From contig NZ_JAFCLU010000006.1 of assembly GCF_018130385.1 (NCBI RefSeq), forward strand, positions 186,001 to 250,000: a stretch of 64,000 nucleotides of DNA. The letters run 5' to 3'. Position numbers and translations under genes: made by a program. The stretch comes from Bradyrhizobium sp. AUGA SZCCT0283. GTDB lineage: Bacteria > Pseudomonadota > Alphaproteobacteria > Rhizobiales > Xanthobacteraceae. Below the pieces are notes generated by a model that was not told the origin of the DNA, did not search any database, and worked only from the letters and a program-made list of their open reading frames with translations. The first letter of the stretch is position 1, and the number at the start of each line of letters is the position of its first letter. Shown piece by piece: positions 34,434 through 43,068 of the stretch.

Positions 34434-35876
34434 TCACCGGCAATCGAGATGCGCTTCGAACCAGTTCTGCAGCGATGCCGACAGCGGCGGCCAGGCGCGT
34501 TGAAAGCCGGAGAGCTTCCTGGCGCTGGCCCGATAAATTCCGCGCAGTTCCTCGTCGATCGCGGGGAGATCGACGCCGGTGCAGCGGCCTTCGCCGACGA
34601 TCTTCCGGCCATCCACCACCACATCGCGCAACAGCGACGCATTGCCGCGCGCGAACAGGAGATCGATGGGGTCGACCGGCATGATCTGGTCGCGGTCGAG
34701 ACGATCGAGATCGATGGTGACGAAATCGGCCGGTGCGCCAGGCGTGAGCGTGCCGGTTCCGGGCGCACCCGTCGCCTTCCGGCCGTTGGCAATCGCGAGC
34801 GCGAGAAATTCGGAAATGGTCCATGTGCGCTCGAAGCCAAGGCCGCCGTGCATCATCTGCACCAGCCGCATCTCGCGCAGCACGTCGTCGTCCTCGTCGA
34901 GTGCCAGGCCATCGACGCCGACCGCAATGGCGCAACCGCATTTGTGGGCAGCCGCGATCGGCGCGAGGCCGGAGCGCAGATGCAGATTGGAAGAGAAATT
35001 GGTGACGATGCGCGCGCCGGAGGCCGCGATCATCTCGATCTCGTCGGGCCGCGCGTGAATACAATGCGCCAGCGTCAGCCGCTCCGACAGGAAGCCGATG
35101 TCATGGAGGTAACGGACGATGCCATCAGGAAAATGCTGGTCCGCCCAGGCGCGCTGGTAGATCGTCTCCAATAAATGCATGTGGATGCGCCGGCCGGTCT
35201 GCGCGGAGTTTTCCGCGACCGCCTCCAGCAGCGGCTTTGAGCACCACTGCACGCCGGCCGGGCCAAGCTGCACATCGACCTTGGGACCAGCGATGGCCGC
35301 GGCAATCGCGTCCGTCAGCTCGATATAGGCTTTCGGCGACATCGGCGCGCGAACGAACATCTGCTCGATCGTGCTGCGATCGTCTTTGGAGAGGCCGGAG
35401 AGAACCGGCTCTTCAGCGCCATACACGACCGGATTCTGGTCGCGGACGGCCAAGGCAAAGGCGATGCGGATGCCGACGTCGGACGCCGCGCGCGCAATCG
35501 CGCTGGCCTCTTCCACCAGCGGCATGGTGCCGCGCGGGCGGGTGTAATGGATCATCATCGCCGCACAGCCGGCGCGCGCCGAACGCGCCAGCGCCGAGGC
35601 CGCGGTCAGATAGGGATCGACCGGCGTACCGAGCGCCGAGCGGAGAATCCAGCTTTCCAAGGGCATGCCGAGCGCGCCGAACGACGACGCGGTCGGGCGG
35701 GCGTGATCGTGGGCGTTGACGAAGGCGGGAAGCACGAGGGAGCGCGGGCTTGTGGCAGGAGGCGCTCGGGAGGAGATATCGGTGATGGTTCCGCCATCGT
35801 GCCGCAGCACGACGTTTTCAAGCAGGCCGCGGTCAGGGCCACAGAACAGGCTATGTGCCGCGACTTCCATCGTCAT
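34434..35876 (-). CDS. metal-dependent amidohydrolase (deaminase-like)
   Basis: 480 residues. Metal ligands are visible as H56 and H58 (FVNAHDHARPT), HMHLLE, HCIHARPDE and the Asp of GVDGLALDEDDD, the usual subtype III set found in nucleobase and S-adenosylhomocysteine-type deaminases and chlorohydrolases. Here the HxH motif is HDH, preceded by N rather than the usual D or T. The ATG at 35876 is preferred; the frame upstream of it belongs to a palindromic repeat. The gene lies between the carboxylase and the NitT/TauT-type transporter on the same strand, so its substrate is probably the imported compound, likely a nitrogen heterocycle or amide. Exact substrate unknown. Confidence 0.82.
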   Translation of the reverse strand: MTMEVAAHSLFCGPDRGLLENVVLRHDGGTITDISSRAPPATSPRSLVLPAFVNAHDHARPTASSFGALGMPLESWILRSALGTPVDPYLTAASALARSARAGCAAMMIHYTRPRGTMPLVEEASAIARAASDVGIRIAFALAVRDQNPVVYGAEEPVLSGLSKDDRSTIEQMFVRAPMSPKAYIELTDAIAAAIAGPKVDVQLGPAGVQWCSKPLLEAVAENSAQTGRRIHMHLLETIYQRAWADQHFPDGIVRYLHDIGFLSERLTLAHCIHARPDEIEMIAASGARIVTNFSSNLHLRSGLAPIAAAHKCGCAIAVGVDGLALDEDDDVLREMRLVQMMHGGLGFERTWTISEFLALAIANGRKATGAPGTGTLTPGAPADFVTIDLDRLDRDQIMPVDPIDLLFARGNASLLRDVVVDGRKIVGEGRCTGVDLPAIDEELRGIYRASARKLSGFQRAWPPLSASLQNWFEAHLDCR

Positions 35877-35888
35877 GTCCCGCCTTCT

Positions 35889-35999
35889 CGTCATTGCCTG
35901 CGACAAACGCGCAGCGTTTGCGCAAGGGAGCAAAGCGACGAAGCAATCCATCTTTTCCCGTGCGGAGGCATGGATTGCTTCGCTTCGCTCGCAATGACG
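35889..35999. repeat. palindromic repeat, CGTCATTGC family, expanded copy
   Basis: CGTCATTGC at 35889 pairs with GCAATGACG ending at 35999. About 30 extra bases (from TGCGACAAACGCGCAGCG) sit in the left arm compared with the standard copy. It lies inside the presumed transporter/amidohydrolase operon. Confidence 0.85.
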
Positions 36000-36006
36000 G
36001 CAACAC

Positions 36007-37032
36007 TCAATTCGCCGTATAGACCAGTTCACGCTCGGCGCGCGGCGGCAAAAATTCGCGCGAGAAGATTTCCGCAGGCGCAGGCGCCCGCGCAAGCTGG
36101 TAGCCTTCGACGATGATGCCGATGGCGCGGGCCATGCGGTCGTCCTTGACGTCGCCGACGCCGATCTCCTTCATCTCCGGCGAGACGATCAGCTTGTCGA
36201 AGGAATATTGCAGGCGGCGCTTTTCGACCTCGACATTGATCAGGTTGTCGTAATTGACAGCGGCCTTCATCCCGGCGTTCTGGTCCTTGGCGATCGCGAT
36301 CATGCCCTTGTTGACGGCGCGAACGAGCCCGGCGACGGCCTTCGGATTGGACGCCAAGAGCTTGCGCGAGACCATCACGCCGTTGGAATAGAGATCGAGC
36401 CCGTAATCGCCGAACTGGAACCATTTGTAGTCCTTGTCGGGATCCTGGCGGTTCAGCACCAGGTTAAAGTAGCTCGTGATGTTGAACACCAAAGCGGCGT
36501 CGATATCGCCCTTGATCAGCATCGGCTCCTGCAGGTTGGGCGCCATGTTGGAGATCTTGATCTTCTCGCCTTCCAGCTTGTTCTTTTGCGCGAACACCGG
36601 CAGCAGCCGCGTGGTCGGCGTGCCCTGCGCGCCGCCGAGCGTATGGCCCTCGAAATCCTTGATGGTGTTGATGCCGCTGGTCTTCTTGGTGACGATCGCA
36701 AACGGCGGCTGGTTCCAGACCATGTAGACCATGACGGGCGCGTCCTGCGGCTTGGTCGAAGCGTTCTGGATGATGGCGTTGACGTCGCCGAAGCCGGCAT
36801 CATAGGCGCCGGACATGATGCGCGTCACCGTAGCACCCGAGCCCTCGCCCTGGTCGATCACGACATTGAGGCCTTCCTCTTTGAAATAGCCGTTGTCCTT
36901 GGCATAGAAGAACACGGCGTCGGACCCTTGCGTCTTCCACCCGAGGGTGAACTTGATCGTCGTTTCCTGGGCACACGCGGTGCCGGCGAACAAGGCAACT
37001 CCCAACAGCGCGGCGCTTACTCTGGCTAACAT
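36007..37032 (-). CDS. NitT/TauT-type ABC transporter substrate-binding protein
   Basis: 341 residues. MLARVSAALLGVALFAGTACA is a Sec signal peptide. The mature part reads KFTLGWKTQGSDAVFFYAKD, GYFKEEGLNVVI and GEGSGATVTRIMSGAYDAGF, which is the NMT1/THI5-like fold used for pyrimidines, taurine, nitrate or aromatic acids. The C-terminal region (EVEKRRLQYS) matches that family's length. It follows the permease gene after 44 bases. Ligand is not deducible; the adjacent amidohydrolase favours a cyclic amide or pyrimidine-like compound. Confidence 0.88.
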   Translation of the reverse strand: MLARVSAALLGVALFAGTACAQETTIKFTLGWKTQGSDAVFFYAKDNGYFKEEGLNVVIDQGEGSGATVTRIMSGAYDAGFGDVNAIIQNASTKPQDAPVMVYMVWNQPPFAIVTKKTSGINTIKDFEGHTLGGAQGTPTTRLLPVFAQKNKLEGEKIKISNMAPNLQEPMLIKGDIDAALVFNITSYFNLVLNRQDPDKDYKWFQFGDYGLDLYSNGVMVSRKLLASNPKAVAGLVRAVNKGMIAIAKDQNAGMKAAVNYDNLINVEVEKRRLQYSFDKLIVSPEMKEIGVGDVKDDRMARAIGIIVEGYQLARAPAPAEIFSREFLPPRAERELVYTAN

Positions 37033-37076
37033 CGTGGTCTCCTCGACAAGGGTTGGATGGCGGTCGAAAATCCGGT

Positions 37077-37853
37077 TCAAGTGGCGATCAGGTCGTTCTT
37101 GCGGGTGGCCCAGCCGGTGACGCGGCCCTCGATCACCGAGAAGATCACGTAGAGCGCGACGCCGAGGCCGGCGAGCACGAACAGGCCGGCGAACACCAGC
37201 GGCACGTTGAAATTGGAGGACGCGGTCATCATGACGTTGCCGATGCCGCGGTTCGAGGCGACGGTCTCCGACAGCACCGCGCCAACGAAGGCGTAAGAGA
37301 TCGCGACCTTCAATGACGCAAAGAAGAACGGCATGGTGCGCGGCAGCCCGACGTTCCAGAGAATGTCGAGCTTGCTGGCGCCGAGCGCCTTCAGCACGTC
37401 TTCGAGTTCGGCCTCGGTGGTTGCGAGGCCCGTCGCGATGTTGACCACGATCGGGAAGAAGCAGATCGAGAGCGCGGTCAGCACCGCCGGAACGGTGCCG
37501 GAGCCGAACCACAGCACGAAGATCGGCACCACCGCGACCTTTGGAATCGACGAGAAGCCGACCAGCAGTGGATAGGCGGTGTCGTAGGCGGTCTTCGAAA
37601 CGCCAATCACCGCGCCGAGCACGACGCCGAGGCCGACGCCGAGCACGAAGCCGATCATCGTGGTCGCCAGCGTTTGCAGGATATGCGGCAAGAGGATCGG
37701 GAACTTCTCGAACAGCGTGACGAACACCTGCGACGGGCGCGGCAGCACCAGATCGGACATCCCGGTCATCAGGCAGAACAATTCCCAGGCGACGAAAAAC
37801 AGCACGATTAATGTCGCTGACCATGCTTTCTGGCGATAATCGAGATCGGGCAT
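37077..37853 (-). CDS. NitT/TauT-type ABC transporter permease
   Basis: 258 residues with about six membrane spans. The EAA coupling motif is ALGASKLDILWNVGLPRTMPF. The protein begins MPDLDYRQKAWSATLIVLFF, chosen because the frame upstream overlaps the ATPase gene. One base separates it from the ATPase stop codon. Works with the 37855-38736 ATPase and the 36007-37032 receptor. Confidence 0.9.
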   Translation of the reverse strand: MPDLDYRQKAWSATLIVLFFVAWELFCLMTGMSDLVLPRPSQVFVTLFEKFPILLPHILQTLATTMIGFVLGVGLGVVLGAVIGVSKTAYDTAYPLLVGFSSIPKVAVVPIFVLWFGSGTVPAVLTALSICFFPIVVNIATGLATTEAELEDVLKALGASKLDILWNVGLPRTMPFFFASLKVAISYAFVGAVLSETVASNRGIGNVMMTASSNFNVPLVFAGLFVLAGLGVALYVIFSVIEGRVTGWATRKNDLIAT

Positions 37854-37854
37854 G

Positions 37855-38736
37855 TCAGGCCGCTCCCTGTGTTGCCGGGGCGTCTTTGGATGCTGTTCGG
37901 GCATCCTCGATGAACGCGCGCAGTTTTTGATTGAGCGCGACGAAATCCGGCTCAAACGTCATCGCGACCGTGCGCGGACGGGCGAAGGTGACGTGGCTGT
38001 CGTCGAGGATGCGGCCGGGCCGCGCGCTCATCACGCAGATGCGGCTGCCGAGAAACGCCGCCTCGCGCAGATCGTGCGTCACCAGCAGCACGGTCGGCTT
38101 GTGGGCGATCCAGAGGTCCTGAAGGATCGACCACAGTTCTTCCCGCGTGAACTGGTCGAGCGCGCCGAACGGCTCGTCGAGCAGCAGCATCCGCGGCTCG
38201 TGGATCAGCGCGCGGCACAGATTGGCGCGCTGAAGCATGCCGCCGGAGAGTTGCCAGGGGTAGCGGTTGCCAAAGCCCTTGAGGCCGACCTGCTCCAATA
38301 GCGCATGGGCCTTGTCGCGGAATTCGGTCTTGCGGAGTTTTCGGAATTGCGACCGAAAGGGTTCAACGATCTTGAGCGGCAGCATGATGTTCCGCTCGAT
38401 CGTCATCCAGGGCAGCATGGTCGGATTCTGGAACGCCATGCCGACGCGCAAGGCGCGCGCCGCCACTTCCCGGCCGCCAACGATGACAACGCCGGTGGAT
38501 GGCTGCACCAGCCCGCTGACCAGCCGCAGGATGGTGGACTTGCCGCAGCCGGACGGCCCGACCAGCGCGACGAACTCGCCATCGGCGATCCGCAGCGTCG
38601 TCGTGGAAAGGGCCGGCACCGCGCGGGCGCCGCGGCCGAAGGTGACGGAGGCCTCGGAGAGCTCGATGGCGACGGGTGCGGCCGAAGCGGGAACCGGCGA
38701 TCCCTGAAATTCCGAATGTGGTTGCATGCGCATCAT
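37855..38736 (-). CDS. NitT/TauT-type ABC transporter ATPase
   Basis: 293 residues: Walker A GPSGCGKST, Q-loop MAFQNPTMLPWMT, signature LSGGMLQRANLCRAL, Walker B MLLLDEPFGALD and H-loop LVTHDLREA. First gene of the presumed operon, divergent from gntR. The start is uncertain: ATGs at 38736, 38733 and 38727 are all in frame without a clear ribosome-binding site, and a TTG at 38754 lies inside the TGCATGCA motif. The likely regulator site thus overlaps the start region. Confidence 0.88.
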   Translation of the reverse strand: MMRMQPHSEFQGSPVPASAAPVAIELSEASVTFGRGARAVPALSTTTLRIADGEFVALVGPSGCGKSTILRLVSGLVQPSTGVVIVGGREVAARALRVGMAFQNPTMLPWMTIERNIMLPLKIVEPFRSQFRKLRKTEFRDKAHALLEQVGLKGFGNRYPWQLSGGMLQRANLCRALIHEPRMLLLDEPFGALDQFTREELWSILQDLWIAHKPTVLLVTHDLREAAFLGSRICVMSARPGRILDDSHVTFARPRTVAMTFEPDFVALNQKLRAFIEDARTASKDAPATQGAA

Positions 38737-38754
38737 GGCTGGAAGTGCATGCAA
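38722..38754. promoter_or_regulatory. paired TGCATGC elements at the start of the transporter ATPase gene
   Basis: TTGCATGC (38722-38729) and TGCATGCAA (38746-38754) form an inverted pair around the start of the transporter operon. The same TGCATGCA core recurs before gntR and before the NTF2-like gene, which points to one regulator. Confidence 0.45.
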
Positions 38755-38843
38755 GCCGAATGCCAGCGAAACTTACGTTTGAAATCAAGGGTATCGCGGA
38801 TGACCGCCGAAGCGTGCGGATTCCTTTTGTGCAATCCGGCCCT

Positions 38844-38858
38844 CAAACTGCATGCAAT
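38844..38858. promoter_or_regulatory. putative GntR operator upstream of gntR
   Basis: CAAACTGCATGCAAT with the self-complementary TGCATGCA core at 38849-38856. It is 70 bases before the gntR ATG. An almost identical CAAACTGCATGCACA is at 40255-40269 and CAAACTGCACACAAT at 40291-40305. Autoregulation by the GntR protein is the simplest reading. Confidence 0.55.
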
Positions 38859-38927
38859 TGAGGCGCTCAATCGGTGCGCAATTGTGATAAGAGAGCCCAA
38901 TCGAAGCCCACGTTCAAGGATTCGCCG

Positions 38928-39686
38928 ATGGCGCCTCGCGCCGCCAGCAAAACCGCTGAATCATCCGACAAGGTCGGCGTGATCTGCCGCGCGCTTCGCC
39001 GCGCCATCATCGAGCAGGCGCTGGAGCCTGGCGCGAAACTGCCGGAGGATTCGCTCGGCGAACGCTTCGGCGTCAGCCGCACCATCGCCCGCCATGCGCT
39101 GGGCCAATTGGCCGCGGAAGGCCTCGTCGAGCTTCGCCGCAACCGGATTGCTGTCGTGGCGACGCCAAGCTGGCAGGAAGCGCGCGATGCCTTTGACATC
39201 CGGATCGAACTTGAACGCCTCGTGGTGCGCCAGCTCGCCGGCAAGCTGACCAAGAGCCAGGTTGCGGAACTGAACGCCCATGTCGACGCCGAGGACCGCG
39301 CCCGTGACGGCACGGACGCGGTGTCGATCCGGCTGGCGACGGAATTTCACATCCTGCTCGCCAACATGACCAACAGCCCGATCCTGGTGCGTTACGTCAG
39401 CGAGGTCGCCTATCGCTGCTGCCTGACGCTGTCGCTGTACAGCCGCCCTCATTCATCGGAATGCGCGATCAACGAGCATCGCGCGATCATTGCAGCACTG
39501 GTCAAGGGCGACGAGGCCAAGGTGATGAGCCTGATGCACAGCCATCTGGACTCGGTCGCCAATCGCGCGCTGGTCGCCCCTGCCCCGCAGCGTGGCCGCG
39601 ATCTGCTGGATATTCTGGCGCCCTATGCCGAGGAAGGCGAAGGCAAGCGGGTGGTGAAACTGCCGAAGGTGGTCAGGGCGAGGTAA
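38928..39686 (+). CDS. GntR family regulator, FCD (FadR-like) type
   Basis: 252 residues. The N-terminal winged helix has CRALRRAIIEQALEPGAKLP, ERFGVSRTIARHALGQLAAEG and ELRRNRIAVVATP; the C-terminal helical FCD domain has FDIRIELERLVVRQLAG, a metal-binding-type FHILLANM, INEHRAIIAALVKGD and a HSHLD ligand region. FCD proteins sense carboxylic acids and often repress catabolic operons. The ATG at 38928 has AAGGA eight bases before it. It is divergent from the ABC transporter operon and stands close to two amidohydrolase genes that carry the same upstream motif. Confidence 0.9.
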   Translation: MAPRAASKTAESSDKVGVICRALRRAIIEQALEPGAKLPEDSLGERFGVSRTIARHALGQLAAEGLVELRRNRIAVVATPSWQEARDAFDIRIELERLVVRQLAGKLTKSQVAELNAHVDAEDRARDGTDAVSIRLATEFHILLANMTNSPILVRYVSEVAYRCCLTLSLYSRPHSSECAINEHRAIIAALVKGDEAKVMSLMHSHLDSVANRALVAPAPQRGRDLLDILAPYAEEGEGKRVVKLPKVVRAR

Positions 39687-39693
39687 CCAACAC

Positions 39694-39777
39694 CGTCATT
39701 GCGAGCGCAGCGAAGCAATCCATCGCGCCGCAGAAAGAAAGATGGATTGCTTCGTCGCTTCGCTCCTCGCAATGACG
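39694..39777. repeat. palindromic repeat, CGTCATTGC family
   Basis: CGTCATTGCGAGCGCAGCGA at the left pairs with the CGCTTCGCTCCTCGCAATGACG end at the right (ending 39777), with an inserted CTTCGTCG in the right arm. Lies between convergent gntR and the NTF2-like gene, where it may end both transcripts. Confidence 0.88.
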
Positions 39778-39784
39778 AGAAGTA

Positions 39785-40216
39785 TCACGCCCCGATCCCC
39801 ATCTGCACCAGAATGCGCTCGGCGCTGTCGTTCCACACATCCATCTTCACGATCTGGCCGCCCTTGACCACGAAACGGTCAACGTAGCGGTTGTCTTTGA
39901 ACGGCGTGCCGTCGAGCCATTCGCCATAGAGCGTGCCGATGCTGTAGACGACGGTCTCGTCCGCACCCGGGCAGACGTCGAAGCGGTCCATCTTCTTCTT
40001 GACCCAGCGATAACGCCGCGCGTTGAAGCCGGTCGGCCCGCGCGGATGATCGAACTCGCGTCCGCCGGTGAAGGTGATGATCGTGCCGGGCTTCATGTAG
40101 GTGGCCGCTGCCTCGGGATCCGGGATCATCGACGCCGTGAGATAGGCCTCGACCACCTCGGCATCGGACATTCCCTTACCAGCGTTCTTGGGCTCGGCTT
40201 TGGCGGCAACGGTCAT
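39785..40216 (-). CDS. NTF2/SnoaL-like small protein
   Basis: 143 residues of the nuclear-transport-factor-2-like fold: an N-terminal helix with VVEAYLTASMIPDPEAAATY, then MKPGTIITFTGG, VYSIGTLYGEWLDGTPF and YVDRFVVKGGQIVKMDVWND. Members act as isomerases, dehydratases or binding proteins; function here is unknown. The ATG at 40216 has AGGAG upstream. Divergent from the CodA-like amidohydrolase, and the region between carries the CAAACTGCA motif twice. Confidence 0.82.
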   Translation of the reverse strand: MTVAAKAEPKNAGKGMSDAEVVEAYLTASMIPDPEAAATYMKPGTIITFTGGREFDHPRGPTGFNARRYRWVKKKMDRFDVCPGADETVVYSIGTLYGEWLDGTPFKDNRYVDRFVVKGGQIVKMDVWNDSAERILVQMGIGA

Positions 40217-40254
40217 GCGGCTTCTCCTGACGGGACAATATACAATCGGCCCGC

Positions 40255-40305
40255 CAAACTGCATGCACATATTTTGAACAATTCAGCCTGCAAACTGCAC
40301 ACAAT
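40255..40305. promoter_or_regulatory. two putative GntR operators in a divergent promoter
   Basis: CAAACTGCATGCACA (40255-40269) and CAAACTGCACACAAT (40291-40305) are direct repeats 36 bases apart. The first lies 39 bases upstream of the NTF2-like gene, the second 63 bases upstream of the CodA-like gene. Confidence 0.55.
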
Positions 40306-40367
40306 CTGGAGCTGCCGCGCAGCTGTCGATCCGCTAGGTTCGGACAACATTCACCCAACCCGATCCG

Positions 40368-41609
40368 ATGAACACGAAAACCGCCTTCGACCTGATCTTC
40401 CGCAACGCCAAAACCCGGTCCTCAGCCATCCCGGTCGATATCGGCGTTGCCGGCGGGCGTATCGCCGCCATCGAACCGCAGCTTGCCTGCGAGGCGGCCG
40501 AGATCGAGGTCGGCGGCAAACTCGCGCTGCCCGGCTTCGTCGACACCCACATCCACCTCGACAAGGCCTGCCTGCTCGGCCGCTGCGGGCACGACCATGG
40601 CAGCGTGGCGGAGGCCATCGCCGCGGTCGCGGCCATGAAGCGCGATTTCACGGTGGACGATATCTATGCGCGCGGGTCGCGGGTGATCGAGCGCGCCATC
40701 GTGCATGGCACCACCCGGATGCGCACCCATGTGGAGATCGATCCGCGCATAGGTTTGCGCGGCTTCGAGGCGGTCAAGGCGCTGAAACGCGACTATGCCT
40801 GGGCGCTCGATCTCTCGATCTGCGTGTTTCCGCAGGAGGGCCTGACCAATGATCCCGGCGCGGAGGAACTGTTGATCGCGGCCTTGCGCGACGGCGGCGA
40901 CGCGATCGGCGGCTGTCCCTATATGGACACCGCCCCGAATGCGCATCTCGAAAAGATATTTGATCTGGCGCAGGAGTTCGACGTCGATATCGATCTGCAC
41001 CTCGACTTCGATCTTGATCCGTCGTGGTGGCATCTCGAAGAGGTCTGCCGGCAGACCGAGCGGCGCAACTACCAGGGCCGCGTCGCGATCGGCCATGCCA
41101 CCAAATTGTCGGCGCTGCCGCCGGACCGGCTGCAGGCAGCCGCAGCGCGGCTGGCCAAATCAGGCGTCGCCGTGACTGTGCTGCCCGCGACCGATCTGTA
41201 CCTGATGGGCCGCGACGCCACGCATAATGCGCCGCGCGGGATGACAGTCGCGCACAAGCTGGTCGAAAATGGCGTCGTGTGTTCGGTCGCGACCAACAAT
41301 GTGCTCAATCCCTTCACGCCGTTCGGCGATGCCTCGCTGCTGCGGATGGCGAATTTCTACGCCAATGTCGCACATGCCGGGATCAGCGACTTCGATGCCT
41401 GCCTCGATCTCGTCACCGAGCTGCCGGCGCGGCTGATGAACCTGAGGGACTACGGCATCGCGCCGGGCAATCCCGCCGATCTGATTATTCTGGATACCGA
41501 CAGCGGCCCGAACGCGGTTGCGGAACTGCCTGACATGCTGATGGGATTCAAGAACGGGCGGCAGGTGTTCGAGCGGCGCCGGCCAACGCTGTTTCGGCCG
41601 CAGGACTAG
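40368..41609 (+). CDS. CodA-like amidohydrolase with altered active site
   Basis: 413 residues of the cytosine deaminase/AtzC clade. Conserved: H61 and H63 in THIHLDK, Q156 in FPQEG, H211 and H243, which correspond well to CodA H61, H63, Q156, H214 and H246. Not conserved: the CodA catalytic E217 position is F214 (HLDF), and the metal-ligating D313 position is N310 in ATNNVLNPFTPFGD. The protein is therefore unlikely to be a cytosine deaminase and may hydrolyse a different C-N bond or use one metal in another way. It is under the same predicted control as the NTF2-like protein. Start ATG at 40368. Confidence 0.83.
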   Translation: MNTKTAFDLIFRNAKTRSSAIPVDIGVAGGRIAAIEPQLACEAAEIEVGGKLALPGFVDTHIHLDKACLLGRCGHDHGSVAEAIAAVAAMKRDFTVDDIYARGSRVIERAIVHGTTRMRTHVEIDPRIGLRGFEAVKALKRDYAWALDLSICVFPQEGLTNDPGAEELLIAALRDGGDAIGGCPYMDTAPNAHLEKIFDLAQEFDVDIDLHLDFDLDPSWWHLEEVCRQTERRNYQGRVAIGHATKLSALPPDRLQAAAARLAKSGVAVTVLPATDLYLMGRDATHNAPRGMTVAHKLVENGVVCSVATNNVLNPFTPFGDASLLRMANFYANVAHAGISDFDACLDLVTELPARLMNLRDYGIAPGNPADLIILDTDSGPNAVAELPDMLMGFKNGRQVFERRRPTLFRPQD

Positions 41610-41629
41610 CCTCCTGCATCGTCGGCGGC

Positions 41630-41726
41630 TTCATCCTTCGAGACGCGGCGCAAGCGCCGCTCCTCAGGATGAGGTCTGAGACCCTCATGGTGAGGAGCGC
41701 GGCAAAGCCGCGCGTCTCGAACCATG
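41630..41726. repeat. intergenic repeat, TTCATCCTTCGAGACG family
   Basis: Outer arms TTCATCCTTCGAGACGC and GCGCGTCTCGAACCATG are imperfect inverted copies. GCGGCGCAAGCGCCGC and GGTGAGGAGCGCGGCAAAGC lie inside. A second copy is at 50680-50779. Confidence 0.85.
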
Positions 41727-41828
41727 CAGGCCGTGCTCTGCCTTATGCGCTGCCCTGCAATTGACGGCCCCGCCAATCCATTGTTGTTATCTCTGCCAAC
41801 ACAACAACAAGCCCCGGGGCAGGAAATC

Positions 41829-43043
41829 ATGAAAAAAGCCACCACCATAAGAAGCGTCGAAACGCTCGCCTGCGATGCCGGCTGGCGGAACTACCACTTC
41901 GTCAAGATCATGACCGAGGACGGCATCGTCGGCTGGAGCGAGTACGACGAGGGTTTTGGCGCGCCGGGCGTGACGGCAGCAATCGAACGGCTTGGCGCGC
42001 GCGTGGTCGGCAAGAACGCTTACCAGCATGAGCGGATTTACGCGGAATTGTTTGCCGCGACGCGGCCGGCCGCCGGCGGCGTGGTGGCGCTGGCGTTAGG
42101 GGCGATCGAGAACGCCCTGCTCGACGTCAAGGCCAAGGCGCTGGGCGTGCCCTGCTACGAACTGCTCGGCGGCAAGATCCGCGACCGCATCCGGGTCTAC
42201 TGGTCGCATTGCGCGACCTGGCGCATCAACCATCCCGACTGGTTCAAGCCGGCGATTACCGATCTCGACGGCGTCAAGGGAATCGGGCGTGAGGTGCGCG
42301 AAAAAGGCTTTACGGCGATGAAGACCAACATCTTCGTCTACACTGACGGCAAGCCGCAGGGCTGGCGGCCCGGATTCGGCTCGCCGTTCGAGCCGGAGAT
42401 CAATGTCGATCGCAAGGTGCTGCGAAACCTCTGCATGCATCTGGAAGCGATCCGCGACGGCGCCGGGCCCGATGTCGATTTGCTGCTCGACCTCAACTTC
42501 AATGCCAAGACCGAAGGCTATCTGAAGATCCTGCGCGCCATCAAGGACATGGACCTGTTCTGGGTGGAGATCGACACCTTCAACCCGCAGGCGCTGGGTT
42601 ACATCCGCCGCCAGAGCCCGCACCCGGTCTCATCCTGCGAGACGCTGCTGGGCCTGCGCGAATTCCTGCCCTACTTCAACGAACAGGCGATGGATGTCGC
42701 CATCATCGACACGCCCTGGAACGGGGTGTGGCAATCGATGAAGATCGCCGCCGCCGCCGAACACTTTGAGGTCAACGTCGCCCCGCATAATTTCTACGGC
42801 CACCTTTGCACGATGCAGAACGCGCATTTCTCGGCCGCGGTACCGAATTTGCGCATCATGGAAACCGATATCGACCGCCTGGCGTGGGACCATGAACTGT
42901 TCACGCATGTGCCTGACATCGTCGACGGCCATCTCATCGTGCCGGACCGGCCGGGCTGGGGCACCGAACCCAACGAGGAAGGCCTGCGCGCCCATCCGCC
43001 GAAGAGCAAGGGCGGGCTGTTGAATTACGGGCAGAAGAAGTAG
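41829..43043 (+). CDS. enolase-superfamily enzyme (mandelate racemase/sugar-acid dehydratase type)
   Basis: 404 residues. The capping domain (TLACDAGWRNYHFVKI, GWSEYDEGFGAPGV) precedes the barrel. Ligands and base residues seen are a lysine in FTAMKTNIF, metal ligands in LLLDLNFNA (Asp), FWVEIDTF (Glu) and SSCETLLGLR (Glu), and a histidine in VAPHNFYGHL. This set fits the mandelate racemase/gluconate dehydratase group, which abstracts a proton next to a carboxylate. The ATG at 41829 has CAGGAAA before it. Substrate unknown, with no sugar-transport genes beside it. Confidence 0.82.
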   Translation: MKKATTIRSVETLACDAGWRNYHFVKIMTEDGIVGWSEYDEGFGAPGVTAAIERLGARVVGKNAYQHERIYAELFAATRPAAGGVVALALGAIENALLDVKAKALGVPCYELLGGKIRDRIRVYWSHCATWRINHPDWFKPAITDLDGVKGIGREVREKGFTAMKTNIFVYTDGKPQGWRPGFGSPFEPEINVDRKVLRNLCMHLEAIRDGAGPDVDLLLDLNFNAKTEGYLKILRAIKDMDLFWVEIDTFNPQALGYIRRQSPHPVSSCETLLGLREFLPYFNEQAMDVAIIDTPWNGVWQSMKIAAAAEHFEVNVAPHNFYGHLCTMQNAHFSAAVPNLRIMETDIDRLAWDHELFTHVPDIVDGHLIVPDRPGWGTEPNEEGLRAHPPKSKGGLLNYGQKK

Positions 43044-43068
43044 ACGCGCGCTCGCACGAAAGACTTCG

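Noticed and set aside
26962..39777. CRISPR array
   Set aside because: The repeated units are dispersed palindromes separated by genes, not regularly spaced direct repeats with unique spacers, and no cas genes are present.
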